A stretch of 64,000 nt of DNA from Pseudomonas sp. DG56-2 (GTDB lineage: Bacteria > Pseudomonadota > Gammaproteobacteria > Pseudomonadales > Pseudomonadaceae). Below the pieces are notes generated by a model. It was not told the origin of the DNA, searched no databases, and saw only the letters and a list, made by a program, of their open reading frames with translations. The position numbers and the translations under genes are program-made. The DNA is taken from contig NZ_CP032311.1 in NCBI RefSeq assembly GCF_004803755.1, forward strand, positions 4,666,501-4,730,500. The letters are read 5' to 3'. How positions within the stretch are numbered: position 1 is the first letter of the stretch; each line of letters starts with the position of its first letter. This document shows positions 51,352-62,887 of this stretch, one piece after another.

Positions 51352-51381
51352 AAAAAAGCCGACCCTGGGGTCGGCTTTTTT
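51352..51381. terminator. Bidirectional terminator between RDD gene and lptG
   Basis: AAAAAAGCCGACC and GGTCGGCTTTTTT surround a 4-nt loop, giving a U-run in both directions. Confidence 0.95.
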
Positions 51382-51393
51382 ACGCGCGTGTAC

Positions 51394-52455
51394 TCAACCC
51401 GCTCGACGCAGCATCCACAATCCTGCACCCGCACAGATCGCCGCGGGTATCACTACCGCCAGCAGCGGTGGGAAACCGAATACCTGGCTGGACGGGCCCA
51501 GCAGGTCCTGGGCAATGCGGAATACAAAGCCTACCAGTACACCGGTAAACACTCGCTGACCCAAGGTCACCGAACGCAACGGACCGAAGATGAAGGAAAT
51601 AGCCATGAGCACCAGCGCAGCGGTAACCATCGGCTGCAACACCTTGGTCCAGAAAGCCAGCCAGTAGCGAGCATTGTTCAGGCCCTGGTCGGACAGATAA
51701 TGGATGTAATCCCACAAGCCTGTAATCGATAGAGATTCTGGTGCCAGCACCACGGTGTTGAGCAGTTGCGGGGTAACCGTAACATCCCAGCGCTCTGCCG
51801 GCGCCTTGACGACTTCGGTGTGGTCACCACGAAAATGCGTGGTGGTCACGTCACTCAACTGCCAGTGGTCTTCCTGGTATTGCGCACGGCGCGCAAAACT
51901 CGAGGTAACCAGGTGCCGTTCGTTATCGAAGCGGTAGCGGGTTACCCCGTACAGCAGGCCATTGGGCTGCACCGAGTTGATGTGCACGAATTCGTCGCCC
52001 TGGCGGTGCCACATACCGCGCTTGGAGCTCTGGGCGTTACCACTGCCCTGAGCCAGGGAGCGGTCGGCCTGGGCTTTGTTTTCGGTTACTGGGGCCAGAT
52101 ACTCACCGATCAGGATACCGGCGAGCATCAGTACCAGCATGGGCTTCATGACCGCCCAGACGATGCGTCCGATGGAAACCCCGGCAGCACGCATGATGGT
52201 CAGTTCGCTGCTGCTGGCCAGGCTGCCCAGGCCGATCAGGCAACCGATCAGGGCTGCCATTGGCAGCATGTCGTAAAGGCGCCGCGGCGCGGTCAGCAAC
52301 ACGAAGTTGCCCGCATCCATCAGGGTGTAGCTGTCCGTGATATCGCCCATCTCATCGATAAAGGCAAACAGCGATGCCAGGCCCAGGATGATCCCGAGCA
52401 CGGCAAGAATGGCCACCAGCACACTCCTGCCGATGTAGCGGTCGAGCTTAACCAT
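51394..52455 (-). CDS. lptG: LPS export permease LptG
   Basis: Inner-membrane partner of LptF that, with LptB, extracts lipopolysaccharide toward LptC/LptA. The ATG at 52455 (MVKLDRYIGRSV) overlaps the lptF stop by 8 bp and gives 353 residues. Three N-terminal and three C-terminal TM helices flank a periplasmic beta-jellyroll domain (about 125-265), the family layout. Confidence 0.96.
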   Translation of the reverse strand: MVKLDRYIGRSVLVAILAVLGIILGLASLFAFIDEMGDITDSYTLMDAGNFVLLTAPRRLYDMLPMAALIGCLIGLGSLASSSELTIMRAAGVSIGRIVWAVMKPMLVLMLAGILIGEYLAPVTENKAQADRSLAQGSGNAQSSKRGMWHRQGDEFVHINSVQPNGLLYGVTRYRFDNERHLVTSSFARRAQYQEDHWQLSDVTTTHFRGDHTEVVKAPAERWDVTVTPQLLNTVVLAPESLSITGLWDYIHYLSDQGLNNARYWLAFWTKVLQPMVTAALVLMAISFIFGPLRSVTLGQRVFTGVLVGFVFRIAQDLLGPSSQVFGFPPLLAVVIPAAICAGAGLWMLRRAG

Positions 52456-53563
52456 GGGCCACCTCCGCACGACGCGCGGCACGCTTGAGGCGCAATGGCT
52501 CCCAATACATCAAGCCCAGGCCGATGAGCAGGAACAGTCCGTGGACCCACCAGATGCCAAGGCCGATCGGCAACTTGCCTTTTTCCAGGGCACCGCGCAC
52601 GGCAATCAGCATGGTCAGATACGCCATATACAGAAGAATTGCCGGCAGCAGCTTGAGGAAGCGACCCTGGCGAGGATTGACCCGTGACAATGGCACTGCC
52701 AACAGGGTTACGACGAATACCAGCAGTGGCAACGACAGACGCCATTGCAGCTCGGCACGCTCGCGGCGCCCGTCGCTGGCAAACAACTCGGAAGTTGGAA
52801 TGGCCTCGCGATCAGTGATTTCTTCGCTGACCTCGGGCTTGGGCAGCAATACGCCATAGGTGTCGTACTTGATGGCACGGTAGTCGGCCTGTCCTGGGTT
52901 GCCATCATAGCGATAGCCGTTTTCCAGGATCAGGTAACGGTTGCCGTCGGCACCGATTTCCTGGCGACCCTTTTCAGCCACCAATACCGAGGGTGCACGC
53001 TCCTTGGTCTTGTCCTGGGAGAAACGCTTCTCGGAGATAAACACACCCGCCAGGTTGCCACGATCTTCAGACAATTGTTCGGTGTACGTCACACGGCTGC
53101 CATCGCGCAAGGTCTGGAAACGGCCCGGTACCAAGGTATCGAACTCGGTCAGGGCATCCTGCTGATTGATGATCTGCGCAACCTTGGTAACGCCCTGCGG
53201 TGCCAGGCCCAGGCTCAACCAGGCGACCAGCAAGGCCACCAGTGCAGCTGGCGCCATGGTCATGCCCAGCAATCGCTGTTGGCTCATGCCGGTGGCCGAG
53301 AGCACGGTCATCTCGCTCTCAAGGTAAAGGCGACCGTAGGCCAGGAGAATTCCCAAGAACAGCCCCAGAGGCAGGATCAGTTGCAGGAAACCCGGCAGGC
53401 GGTAGCCCATGATCAGAAAAAGCACACCCGGATCGAGTATGCCCTGGGCCGCCTGGGCCAGGTACTTGATGAAGCGCCCGCTCATGATGATCACCAGCAG
53501 CACGGCGCTGACGGCACTCAAGGTCACCAGGACCTCGCGGGATAGATATCGGAAGACGATCAA
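52448..53563 (-). CDS. lptF: LPS export permease LptF
   Basis: Second permease of the LPS transporter, 371 residues with the same six-TM plus jellyroll layout as LptG. I choose a TTG start at 53563 (MIVFRYLSREVL): AGGAG lies 8 nt upstream and LptF homologues begin this way. The GTG three codons earlier overlaps that ribosome site. Divergent from pepA across 285 bp. The lptF-lptG overlap suggests coupling and equal amounts. Confidence 0.95.
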   Translation of the reverse strand: MIVFRYLSREVLVTLSAVSAVLLVIIMSGRFIKYLAQAAQGILDPGVLFLIMGYRLPGFLQLILPLGLFLGILLAYGRLYLESEMTVLSATGMSQQRLLGMTMAPAALVALLVAWLSLGLAPQGVTKVAQIINQQDALTEFDTLVPGRFQTLRDGSRVTYTEQLSEDRGNLAGVFISEKRFSQDKTKERAPSVLVAEKGRQEIGADGNRYLILENGYRYDGNPGQADYRAIKYDTYGVLLPKPEVSEEITDREAIPTSELFASDGRRERAELQWRLSLPLLVFVVTLLAVPLSRVNPRQGRFLKLLPAILLYMAYLTMLIAVRGALEKGKLPIGLGIWWVHGLFLLIGLGLMYWEPLRLKRAARRAEVAHG

Positions 53564-53812
53564 ACCAGACACTCCTGGGTTGTCAGGCTCGGACAGCCAA
53601 ACAAGAAATCCATAACAGCCAAGATAGTTGCTGGCTCGCCTGAGCGAACCTGCACAAAAGTTGGCGCATTATCCTGTGATTGGCCGTGCCTGTCACTGGC
53701 GACGCACAATGCGTGGTCAACGGGGTTGTCAGGGCGGTCCGAGCAGGCTCAAACTGGCAGCTTTCTCACTGGTGCGCGAGTACGCGGCCAGCTCGCTCAA
53801 GCGCCTGCATAG

Positions 53813-55342
<1,530 letters not shown>

Positions 55343-55395
55343 GACAGTGCCTGCCGCCTGCGCCCATTCGGGCGTAGCCGGCCGGCCCGCTAATC

Positions 55396-55824
55396 ATGAG
55401 TAAAGTCGACTTTTATATTCTGCCCAGTGACGCGCCGTCGGCGCGCCTGGATTTTGCCTGCAAACTCTGCGAGAAAGCCTGGCGCATGGGCCATCAGGTC
55501 TACCTGCACTGTGCCGATGCCGCCCAGCGTGACGATCTGGACGCGCGCCTGTGGGCGTTCAAGGCTGAGACGTTCGTACCACACAACAACGCCGAAGAGT
55601 TCGCTCTGGGCGGTGTCGTGCTGGGGCTCGGTGCTGACTGCGGCAGCCACACGGACCTGCTGATCAACCTTGATCTGAAGGTGGCTCCGTTCGCCGCGCG
55701 CTTTGCCCGCATTGCCGAGATCGTTGTCGAAGAGCCAACGATCCGCCAGGCCGCCCGAGAGAGTTTCCGTTTCTATCGCGAACAGGGCTATGCTCTGCAA
55801 GATCACCGCTTACAGCGACTCTGA
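55396..55824 (+). CDS. holC: DNA polymerase III subunit chi
   Basis: Clamp-loader accessory subunit that links polymerase III to single-strand-binding protein. The 142 residues begin VDFYILPSDAPSARLDFACK and keep the HolC core GHQVYLHCADAAQRDDLD. The gene order pepA-holC-valS is widely conserved in gammaproteobacteria; here one extra small gene lies between holC and valS. Confidence 0.94.
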   Translation: MSKVDFYILPSDAPSARLDFACKLCEKAWRMGHQVYLHCADAAQRDDLDARLWAFKAETFVPHNNAEEFALGGVVLGLGADCGSHTDLLINLDLKVAPFAARFARIAEIVVEEPTIRQAARESFRFYREQGYALQDHRLQRL

Positions 55825-55829
55825 AGACA

Positions 55830-56189
55830 ATGGACAAACCCACTCCCTTGCCCCAATCCGCCCACCTGCTGGACGACCTCGAATCGATTCGCCAATTGCT
55901 GGGCGATGAGTCTCTCGAGCCACCACTGCTGACCGAGACCGTCGAAGAGCAGATTCCACTACTGCTCGAAGAAGCCGATCCAGCCCCTGTGGTGGCAACA
56001 GAACCCACACCGCAAGCGCCAGCCGACCCACAGGCAAAGCGTCAGGAAACCCTGCTGCACCTTGATAGCGAACTGCGCGCGGCGGCGCAGTTGATCATGC
56101 AGGACGTGATCAACGACTTTACCCCGCACATCGAGAACGAAATCAAGCGTCGCCTCGATGCCCGGCTCGAACGCCTGCTCAATCAATAG
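55830..56189 (+). CDS. Small acidic protein between holC and valS
   Basis: A 119-residue protein starting 5 bp after holC. The first two-thirds are acidic, Pro- and Glu-rich and probably disordered. The C-terminal third (ELRAAAQLIMQDVINDFTPH and on) is a predicted amphipathic helix ending in RRLDARLERLLNQ, suited to binding a partner. I know of similar unnamed genes in this position in Pseudomonas; a replication link is suggested by context alone. Confidence 0.85.
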   Translation: MDKPTPLPQSAHLLDDLESIRQLLGDESLEPPLLTETVEEQIPLLLEEADPAPVVATEPTPQAPADPQAKRQETLLHLDSELRAAAQLIMQDVINDFTPHIENEIKRRLDARLERLLNQ

Positions 56190-56194
56190 GCAAT

Positions 56195-56252
56195 AGCGGC
56201 AAGCTTCAAGCGCCGTGCGGCGCGCTGAGCTTGTCGCTTGAAGCTTGCCGCT
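56195..56252. repeat. Perfect 18-bp inverted repeat before valS
   Basis: AGCGGCAAGCTTCAAGCG and its exact complement CGCTTGAAGCTTGCCGCT surround 22 bp that contain a further GC palindrome (CCGTGCGGCGCG). It is a REP-like family unrelated to the GGAGCGGGC type. No T-run follows. Confidence 0.85.
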
Positions 56253-56303
56253 TCGTTATACTCTCCGGCTTTCCTGAATAAATGCCATAGGGTCCCGCCG
56301 CGC

Positions 56304-59150
56304 ATGGATAAGACCTACCAGCCGCACGCCATTGAAACTTCCTGGTACAACACCTGGGAGTCAGAGAATTATTTCGCTCCGCAAGGCGCGGGCGATGCCT
56401 ACACAATCATGATTCCGCCGCCGAACGTAACCGGCAGCCTGCACATGGGTCATGGCTTCAACAACGCGATCATGGACGCCCTGATCCGTTTCCGTCGTAT
56501 GCAGGGCCGCAACACCCTGTGGCAGCCGGGCACCGACCACGCCGGTATCGCTACCCAGATGCTGGTCGAGCGTCAGCTTGAAGCCAAAGGCCAGAGCCGC
56601 CACGACCTGGGCCGCGACAAGTTCCTGGAAAAAGTCTGGGAATGGAAAGATCAGTCCGGTGGCAACATCAGCCGTCAGATCCGCCGCCTGGGCTCCTCCG
56701 TCGACTGGAGCCGTGAGCGTTTCACGATGGACGACGGCCTGTCCGAAGCGGTCAAGGAAGCCTTCGTGCGCCTGCACGAAGACGGCTTGATCTACCGCGG
56801 TAAGCGCCTGGTCAACTGGGACACCAAGCTGCACACGGCGATCTCCGATCTCGAAGTGGAGAACCACGACGAGAAAGGTCACCTGTGGAACCTGCGTTAC
56901 CCACTGGCTGACGGTGCCAAGACCGCCGACGGCAAAGACTACCTGGTGGTTGCAACTACCCGTCCGGAAACCATGCTCGGCGACGCCGCCGTTGCCGTTA
57001 ACCCCGAAGACGAACGTTACAAGGCACTGATCGGCAAGTTTGTCGAGTTGCCGCTGGTTGGCCGTCGCATCCCGATCATCGCCGACGACTACTGTGACCC
57101 GGCGTTCGGTACCGGTTGCGTGAAGATCACCCCGGCCCACGACTTCAACGACTATGAAGTCGGCAAGCGCCACAACCTGCCACTGCTCAATATCTTCGAC
57201 AAGAACGCCTTCGTATTACCTGCTGCCCAGGTATTCAATCTCGACGGCAGCGTCAACGAAAGCGTCGACGCCACCCTGCCCGCCCAGTACGCTGGCCTTG
57301 ACCGTTTTGTTGCGCGCAAGCAGATCGTCGCCGACTTCGACGCCGCCGGCCTGCTGGTAAGCGTCGATGACCACGCCCTTAAAGTGCCGAAAGGCGACCG
57401 CTCGGGCACTGTCATCGAGCCTTGGCTGACCGACCAGTGGTACGTGTCGACCAAACCGCTGGCCGAGCCTGCCATTGCCGCCGTTGAAGATGGCCGTATC
57501 CAGTTCGTGCCTAAACAGTATGAAAACATGTACTTCTCGTGGATGCGTGACATCCAGGACTGGTGCATCAGCCGTCAGTTGTGGTGGGGCCACCGCATTC
57601 CTGCCTGGTACGACGAGTCCGGCAAGGTTTATGTAGGCCGCAGCGAAGAAGAGGTTCGCAGCAAGCACAACCTCGGCGCCGAGGTTGTCCTGAATCAGGA
57701 CAACGACGTACTCGATACCTGGTTCAGCTCGGGCCTGTGGACCTTCTCGACTCTGGGCTGGCCGCAGCAGACCGAATTCCTCAAGACCTTCCACTCCACC
57801 GATGTACTGGTCACCGGTTTCGACATCATTTTCTTCTGGGTTGCCCGGATGATCATGCTGACCATGCACCTGGTGAAGAACGAGGATGGCACCCCGCAAG
57901 TTCCGTTCAAGACCGTGTACGTTCACGGCCTGGTTCGCGATGGCCAGGGCCAGAAGATGTCCAAGTCCAAGGGCAACGTCCTTGACCCATTGGACATTGT
58001 CGACGGCATTACCCTGGATGAACTGCTGGAAAAACGCACCAGCGGCCTGATGCAACCCAAGCTGGCCGAAAAAATCGCCAAGCAGACCAAGGCCGAGTTC
58101 CCCGAAGGCATCGCCAGCTATGGCACCGATGCCCTGCGCTTCACCTTCTGCTCGCTGGCATCTACCGGTCGTGACATCAAGTTCGACATGGGCCGCGTAG
58201 AAGGCTATCGCAACTTCTGCAACAAGATCTGGAACGCCGCCCGCTACGTGCTGGACAAAGGTGAAGACTGTGGCCAGAACGGCGAAGCCTACGAGCTGTC
58301 GCTGGCTGACCGCTGGATCATTTCTCAGTTGCAGCGTACCGAAGCCGAAGTCACCCGCCAGTTGGAGCAGTTCCGCTTCGACCTGGCTGCACAGGCGCTT
58401 TACGAGTTTATCTGGAACCAGTATTGCGACTGGTACCTGGAACTGTCCAAGCCTGTGCTGTGGGACGAAAACGCCCCGGTCGAGCGCGCCCGTGGCACCC
58501 GCCGCACCCTGGTGCGAGTGCTGGAAGTGGCCTTGCGCCTGGCGCACCCGTTCATGCCGTTCATCACCGAAGAAATCTGGCAGCGCCTCGCGCCGCTGGC
58601 CGGTGCCGAAGGCAAGACCATCATGCTGCAGCCATGGCCGGTGGCCAATGACAGCCGCATCGATGCGGCGGCCGAAGACGATATCGAGTGGCTCAAGGAA
58701 TTGATGCTCGGTGTCCGTAACATCCGTGGCGAAATGAACATCGGCCCTGGCAAGCCGCTGCAATTGTTCCTCAAGAACGCCAACGCCGAAGACCAACGCC
58801 GTCTGCAGGAAAACGAAGCGCTGCTGAAGAAGCTGGCGAAAATCGAGTCCTTCACCGTATTGGGCGAACAGGACGAAGCACCGCTGAGCGCCACGGCGCT
58901 GGTGGGCGACCTGCAAGTGCTGGTGCCGATGGCTGGCCTGATCGACAAGGACGCCGAGCTGGCACGCCTGAACAAGGAAATTCAGCGTCTGCAAGGCGAA
59001 GTTCAGCGTGTGGGCGGCAAGCTTTCCAACGCAGCCTTCGTCGACAAGGCGCCGCCAGCAGTGATCGACAAGGAACGCGCCAAGCTGGCCGAGGCTGAAC
59101 AAGCCCTGGCCAACTTCACCGAGCAGCATGCACGGATCGCCGCCCTGTAA
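56304..59150 (+). CDS. valS: Valyl-tRNA synthetase
   Basis: Charges tRNA-Val. The ATG at 56304 ([11 protein letters not shown]) gives 948 residues, the usual length; the open frame reaches 22 codons further into the inverted repeat. The HIGH-type motif is [15 protein letters not shown] (about 43-57), followed by the CP1 editing domain (about 195-335), the KMSKSKGN loop near residue 554, an anticodon-binding helical domain, and a C-terminal coiled coil (about 880-948). Confidence 0.98.
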   Translation: MDKTYQPHAIETSWYNTWESENYFAPQGAGDAYTIMIPPPNVTGSLHMGHGFNNAIMDALIRFRRMQGRNTLWQPGTDHAGIATQMLVERQLEAKGQSRHDLGRDKFLEKVWEWKDQSGGNISRQIRRLGSSVDWSRERFTMDDGLSEAVKEAFVRLHEDGLIYRGKRLVNWDTKLHTAISDLEVENHDEKGHLWNLRYPLADGAKTADGKDYLVVATTRPETMLGDAAVAVNPEDERYKALIGKFVELPLVGRRIPIIADDYCDPAFGTGCVKITPAHDFNDYEVGKRHNLPLLNIFDKNAFVLPAAQVFNLDGSVNESVDATLPAQYAGLDRFVARKQIVADFDAAGLLVSVDDHALKVPKGDRSGTVIEPWLTDQWYVSTKPLAEPAIAAVEDGRIQFVPKQYENMYFSWMRDIQDWCISRQLWWGHRIPAWYDESGKVYVGRSEEEVRSKHNLGAEVVLNQDNDVLDTWFSSGLWTFSTLGWPQQTEFLKTFHSTDVLVTGFDIIFFWVARMIMLTMHLVKNEDGTPQVPFKTVYVHGLVRDGQGQKMSKSKGNVLDPLDIVDGITLDELLEKRTSGLMQPKLAEKIAKQTKAEFPEGIASYGTDALRFTFCSLASTGRDIKFDMGRVEGYRNFCNKIWNAARYVLDKGEDCGQNGEAYELSLADRWIISQLQRTEAEVTRQLEQFRFDLAAQALYEFIWNQYCDWYLELSKPVLWDENAPVERARGTRRTLVRVLEVALRLAHPFMPFITEEIWQRLAPLAGAEGKTIMLQPWPVANDSRIDAAAEDDIEWLKELMLGVRNIRGEMNIGPGKPLQLFLKNANAEDQRRLQENEALLKKLAKIESFTVLGEQDEAPLSATALVGDLQVLVPMAGLIDKDAELARLNKEIQRLQGEVQRVGGKLSNAAFVDKAPPAVIDKERAKLAEAEQALANFTEQHARIAAL

Positions 59151-59173
59151 ACATCGCTGATTTCAGTGATGCT

Positions 59174-59231
59174 ATCGCGGGTCAAGCCCGCTCCCACAGG
59201 ACACCCTGTAGGAGCGGGCTTGACCCGCGAT
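59174..59231. repeat. REP pair between valS and rlmF
   Basis: ATCGCGGGTCAAGCCCGCTC-CCACA and its near-perfect inverse around GGACACCC. It is the most symmetrical REP pair in the window. Confidence 0.92.
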
Positions 59232-59251
59232 GCTTTTCACCGGACCTTAAA

Positions 59252-60196
59252 ATGACGACACCTGACAAACCGACCCTGCATCCGCGCAACCGCCACCAGG
59301 GCCGTTACAACTTCCCCGAGTTGATCAAGAGTAGCCCTGAATTGGGCCAGTTCATGATCACCAATCCATACGGCAAGCCCAGTATCGACTTTGCCAATCC
59401 CGAGGCAGTCAGGGTGTTCAACCGTGCCCTGCTCAAGGCTCAGTACGGTATCCAACAGTGGGATATTCCCGCCGACTATCTGTGCCCACCAATTCCTGGT
59501 CGTGCCGACTACATTCACGTAGCAGCCGATCTGCTGGCCCTGGACAACGGCGGCGAAATCCCCCGTGGGCCCCAGGTACGCGCCCTGGATATCGGTGTCG
59601 GTGCCAACTGCATCTACCCGTTGCTGGGCCACAGTGATTACCGCTGGCGCTTCCTCGGCTCGGACATCGACGCCACGGCGCTAGCGGCAGCGAAGGCCAT
59701 CGTGCACGCCAACGGCCTGGACAAAGCCATCAGCCTGCGCCAGCAAAGCAACCGCAAGCACATTCTCATGGGCCTGCTAAAAGACGACGAGCGTTACGAC
59801 CTGACCCTGTGCAATCCGCCGTTTCACGCCTCGCGAGAGGAAGCCACTCGTGGTAGCCAGCGCAAATGGCGCGCACTGGGCAAGGCAGACCCCAAGCGCA
59901 AGTTGCCGGTGCTCAACTTTGGTGGCCAGAACAATGAACTTTGGTGCGAAGGCGGAGAAATCCGTTTCGTCAGCCAGTTGGTGGCTGAAAGCGTTGCGCT
60001 TGCTAAACAGGTGATGTGGTTCACCTCATTGGTGTCCAAGGCGTCCAACCTGCCCGGCATTGAAGCTGCATTGAAGAAGGCCGGTGCTCAGGAAGTGCGC
60101 ATTGTCGAGATGGGCCAAGGACAGAAGCAAAGCCGGATGGTGGCCTGGACCTTCCAGGATGCCAGCGCCCGCCAAGCCCGCTGGGCGAGCAAGTAA
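59252..60196 (+). CDS. rlmF: 23S rRNA (adenine1618-N6)-methyltransferase
   Basis: Methylates A1618 of 23S rRNA using S-adenosylmethionine. The 314 residues start with the family-specific [17 protein letters not shown]. The SAM-binding motif [16 protein letters not shown] lies near residue 112, and the N6-adenine catalytic motif NPPFHAS near residue 188. Single gene between a REP pair and a bidirectional terminator. Confidence 0.96.
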   Translation: MTTPDKPTLHPRNRHQGRYNFPELIKSSPELGQFMITNPYGKPSIDFANPEAVRVFNRALLKAQYGIQQWDIPADYLCPPIPGRADYIHVAADLLALDNGGEIPRGPQVRALDIGVGANCIYPLLGHSDYRWRFLGSDIDATALAAAKAIVHANGLDKAISLRQQSNRKHILMGLLKDDERYDLTLCNPPFHASREEATRGSQRKWRALGKADPKRKLPVLNFGGQNNELWCEGGEIRFVSQLVAESVALAKQVMWFTSLVSKASNLPGIEAALKKAGAQEVRIVEMGQGQKQSRMVAWTFQDASARQARWASK

Positions 60197-60219
60197 CGCG
60201 CGCGCCCAGCACAAGGCAC

Positions 60220-60260
60220 AAAAAAACCGCGCCTGGCTCACACCAGACGCGGTTTTTTTT
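60220..60260. terminator. Bidirectional terminator between rlmF and hupN
   Basis: CCGCGCCTGG and CCAGACGCGG (one mismatch) are flanked by an A-run and a T-run, serving both convergent genes. Confidence 0.92.
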
Positions 60261-60271
60261 GCTGTTTACAA

Positions 60272-60553
60272 TTACTTGTTTACAGCGTCGGTCAGCACTT
60301 TGGCTGGCACGAACTTAACAACTTTCTTGGCAGCGATTTCGATGGCAGCGCCAGTCGAAGGGTTGCGGCCGGTACGGGCAGGACGCTCGGTGATTTTCAG
60401 TTTGCCAATGCCTGGCAGAGTGATTTCGCTGCCATTTTCCAGTTGATCAGCAACGATCTGACCCAGTTGCTCCAGAGCGTTACGCGCGGTGGTTTTCGGC
60501 GCGTCGATAGCTTCGGCGATGTCGGCGATCAGTTGGTCTTTGGTCAATGCCAT
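60272..60553 (-). CDS. hupN: HU-family nucleoid protein HupN
   Basis: Dimeric DNA-bending protein of 93 residues. The HU arm with the intercalating Pro is in RTGRNPSTGAAIEI (about 57-70), and the N-terminal helices MALTKDQLIADIAEAID are typical. Divergent from yejK, which encodes another nucleoid-associated protein. Confidence 0.95.
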   Translation of the reverse strand: MALTKDQLIADIAEAIDAPKTTARNALEQLGQIVADQLENGSEITLPGIGKLKITERPARTGRNPSTGAAIEIAAKKVVKFVPAKVLTDAVNK

Positions 60554-60961
60554 GGTGGTGTTCCTTCCCTATCAAATTCAGTGAGTATGCAGAGTGCTAC
60601 GTCAGTCATCGAGCCAGACCTGCGGGGTATCCAGCGGTCCGGAGTTAAAGCCATGTCAATCGCGTATGTAGATACGCAAAAAGACGTTTGGTTCGACCTG
60701 ACGCGAGCGGTCTGCCAGCAATGCGCCACACACGGTGCGCAAGACCGGGCAAAACTACCACAGGAATGGATAAATATCCGCTGCTGACACGGTAAATGTG
60801 CAGGTTTTTCGGGGGTTTGCGCGAAAAAGCGCAAAAAACTGAACAAAAAACGAACAACCGACATTTCTGCCAACATCTGGCCGCAGAATCACCTTCGGCC
60901 TGAGGTACACTTGGCAACTTTGCAACGCGGCCAGCACCGCCCATTTTCAACCGAGAATCCC
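60554..60961. other. Divergent promoter region between hupN and yejK
   Basis: 408 bp with no supported gene. A palindrome TTTGCGC-GAAAAA-GCGCAAA lies at about 60818-60837 in an A-rich stretch. A -10-like TACACT lies about 60 bp before yejK. I see no recognised operator. Confidence 0.6.
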
Positions 60962-61969
60962 ATGCCGATCCGTCATTGCATCGTCCACCTGATCGACAAG
61001 AAACCCGATGGCAGCCCTGCTGTGCTGCACGCTCGCGACTCCGAGCTTACCGAGTCCGGCGCCATCGAAAACCTTCTGGCCGACCTCAACGACAGCTACA
61101 ACGCCAAACAGGGCAAAGCCTGGGGCTACTTTCACGCCGAATCCGGCGCCCATCCGTTCAGCGGCTGGTTGAAAGAATACCTGGAAGATAGCAGCACCTT
61201 CACTGCCTTCAGCCGCGTTGCCGTCGAGCACCTGCAAAAGCTGATGGAGGAATCCAACCTGTCGGTGGGTGGCCACGTCCTGTTTGCCCACTATCAGCAA
61301 GGCATGACCGACTACCTGGCAATCGCCCTGCTGCACCACAGTGAAGGCGTGGCGGTGAACGCCGAGCTGGATGTCACTCCGTCCCGTCACCTGGATCTTG
61401 GCCAGTTGCACCTTGCCGCGCGGATCAACCTTTCGGAGTGGCAGAACAACAAGGCGTCGAAACAGTACATCTCGTTCATCAAAGGCAAGAACGGCAAAAA
61501 AGTCTCGGAGTACTTCCGCGACTTCATCGGCTGCCAGGAAGGCGTCGACGGTCCCGGCGAAACCCGTACCTTGCTCAAGGCTTTCAGCGATTTTGTCGAA
61601 AGCGAGGATCTGCCTGAAGAGGCCGCCCGGGAAAAAACCCAGACCCTGGTCGACTACGCCACCAGTCAAACCAAGGCCGGCGAACCAGTGACCCTGGAAG
61701 AGCTTTCCGGGTTGATTGACGAGGATCGTCCCCGCGCGTTCTACGAGCACATTCGCAACAAGGATTACGGCCTGTCACCGGAGATTCCCGCTGACAAGCG
61801 CACCTTGAACCAGTTCCGCCGCTTCACCGGACGCGCTGAAGGCCTGTCGATCAGCTTCGAAGCACACCTGTTGGGTTCGAAGATCGAATATGACGAAGAG
61901 AATGGCACGCTGATCATCAAGGGACTGCCGACGCAGCTCACCGATCAGCTCAAGCGCCGCAAGGACTGA
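60962..61969 (+). CDS. yejK: Nucleoid-associated protein YejK/NdpA
   Basis: DNA-associated protein of the NdpA family, 335 residues from the ATG at 60962 ([14 protein letters not shown]). Homologues bind the nucleoid in E. coli, and a role with topoisomerase IV has been reported there. No membrane segment. Its last 20 bp overlap the end of the convergent GIY-YIG gene. Confidence 0.94.
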   Translation: MPIRHCIVHLIDKKPDGSPAVLHARDSELTESGAIENLLADLNDSYNAKQGKAWGYFHAESGAHPFSGWLKEYLEDSSTFTAFSRVAVEHLQKLMEESNLSVGGHVLFAHYQQGMTDYLAIALLHHSEGVAVNAELDVTPSRHLDLGQLHLAARINLSEWQNNKASKQYISFIKGKNGKKVSEYFRDFIGCQEGVDGPGETRTLLKAFSDFVESEDLPEEAAREKTQTLVDYATSQTKAGEPVTLEELSGLIDEDRPRAFYEHIRNKDYGLSPEIPADKRTLNQFRRFTGRAEGLSISFEAHLLGSKIEYDEENGTLIIKGLPTQLTDQLKRRKD

Positions 61970-62249
61970 GCCCCTGCCAGGAGGCCACCAAGGCCTCCTT
62001 TGCGCTCTTGCGCAGTTTCTTTACCAGGCGCTCCTGACGCAATGCCTCGGCCTTGTCCGGCCACGCCTCGACGTATACCAGCGCCACTGCCGGGCTGGTA
62101 CTGAAGTAGCGGGCACCCTGGCCTTTTTGATGAGCAATGAAACGCCGCTGCGGGTTATCGCTGATCCCGCAATACAACGAACCGTTGGCCGCGCGAACCA
62201 GATAGACATACCAGGATTTGTTCAGTGCTTGGGCAATAGGCTCTGTCAC
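61950..62249 (-). CDS. GIY-YIG domain protein (YhbQ/UPF0213 type)
   Basis: Small predicted nuclease of 99 residues comprising only the GIY-YIG domain: [17 protein letters not shown] (about 14-30) holds the tyrosines, then RRFIAHQKG with the catalytic Arg. No partner domain is attached. The start is GTG at 62249 with a weak ribosome site. The 3' end overlaps yejK by 20 bp. Confidence 0.9.
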   Translation of the reverse strand: MTEPIAQALNKSWYVYLVRAANGSLYCGISDNPQRRFIAHQKGQGARYFSTSPAVALVYVEAWPDKAEALRQERLVKKLRKSAKEALVASWQGLSPCGA

Positions 62250-62288
62250 GGTATCGACTGCGAAGGGTAAAGCGCACAGCTTAACGCC

Positions 62289-62759
62289 TCAGCGGCCTGC
62301 CTGAAACGCTCGCAAGCCCTTGAGCGCCTGAGCACGCACCTTGCCCTGCACCAACGGCGTCCACCCCAGCAACAGCCCTGAGGTGCCCAACGCCTGACGC
62401 GACCAGCGCCACAGACTGAAACTGTCCCGGTGCTCGCAGATTTTTCCATCGCGCAAAACGAAATGGGCCTGAATGTCATTGATTACGATACGACCGGTCT
62501 GGCTGAACAGGTAAGTAGCGACCCAATGAGCACTTGCGCTGTGCTCATCAGCGCGCACGCTGTCAAAGGTCAGGGAGAAGTCCTTGGCGCGGGTGACCAG
62601 CATGCGCCACATGTCGCCAGCGTCTTTACCACGCAAGGTACCAAAGGCCGGGTCACTGAAGACGATGTCATCGCTGTAGCACGCCACCATGGCTTCTGCG
62701 TCCAGGCGTTGGAAAGCCTGATAGAAGCGATTGATCAAAGCACAATTGCCAGCGCTCAT
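62289..62759 (-). CDS. NTF2-like (SnoaL-type) protein
   Basis: A 156-residue protein with an NTF2-like cone fold: FYQAFQRLDAEAMVACYSDDIVFSDPAFG is split near 12-40, with VINDIQAHFVLRDGKICEHRDSFSLWRW near 92-120. Members include ketosteroid isomerase-like enzymes and binding domains; no specific activity can be assigned. It lies 39 bp before the GIY-YIG gene on the same strand, perhaps co-transcribed. Confidence 0.85.
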   Translation of the reverse strand: MSAGNCALINRFYQAFQRLDAEAMVACYSDDIVFSDPAFGTLRGKDAGDMWRMLVTRAKDFSLTFDSVRADEHSASAHWVATYLFSQTGRIVINDIQAHFVLRDGKICEHRDSFSLWRWSRQALGTSGLLLGWTPLVQGKVRAQALKGLRAFQAGR

Positions 62760-62887
62760 GAGGCGGATCCGTTTCCGAAGGGAGGGACCCGCACGATAGT
62801 CTGCGCAAGTGGCAAAAAGCTACGAGCATTTGCCGGATGAATAGCGGCAACCTCCAAAATGCCGACTAATGCATGACTCGTGAGGCC

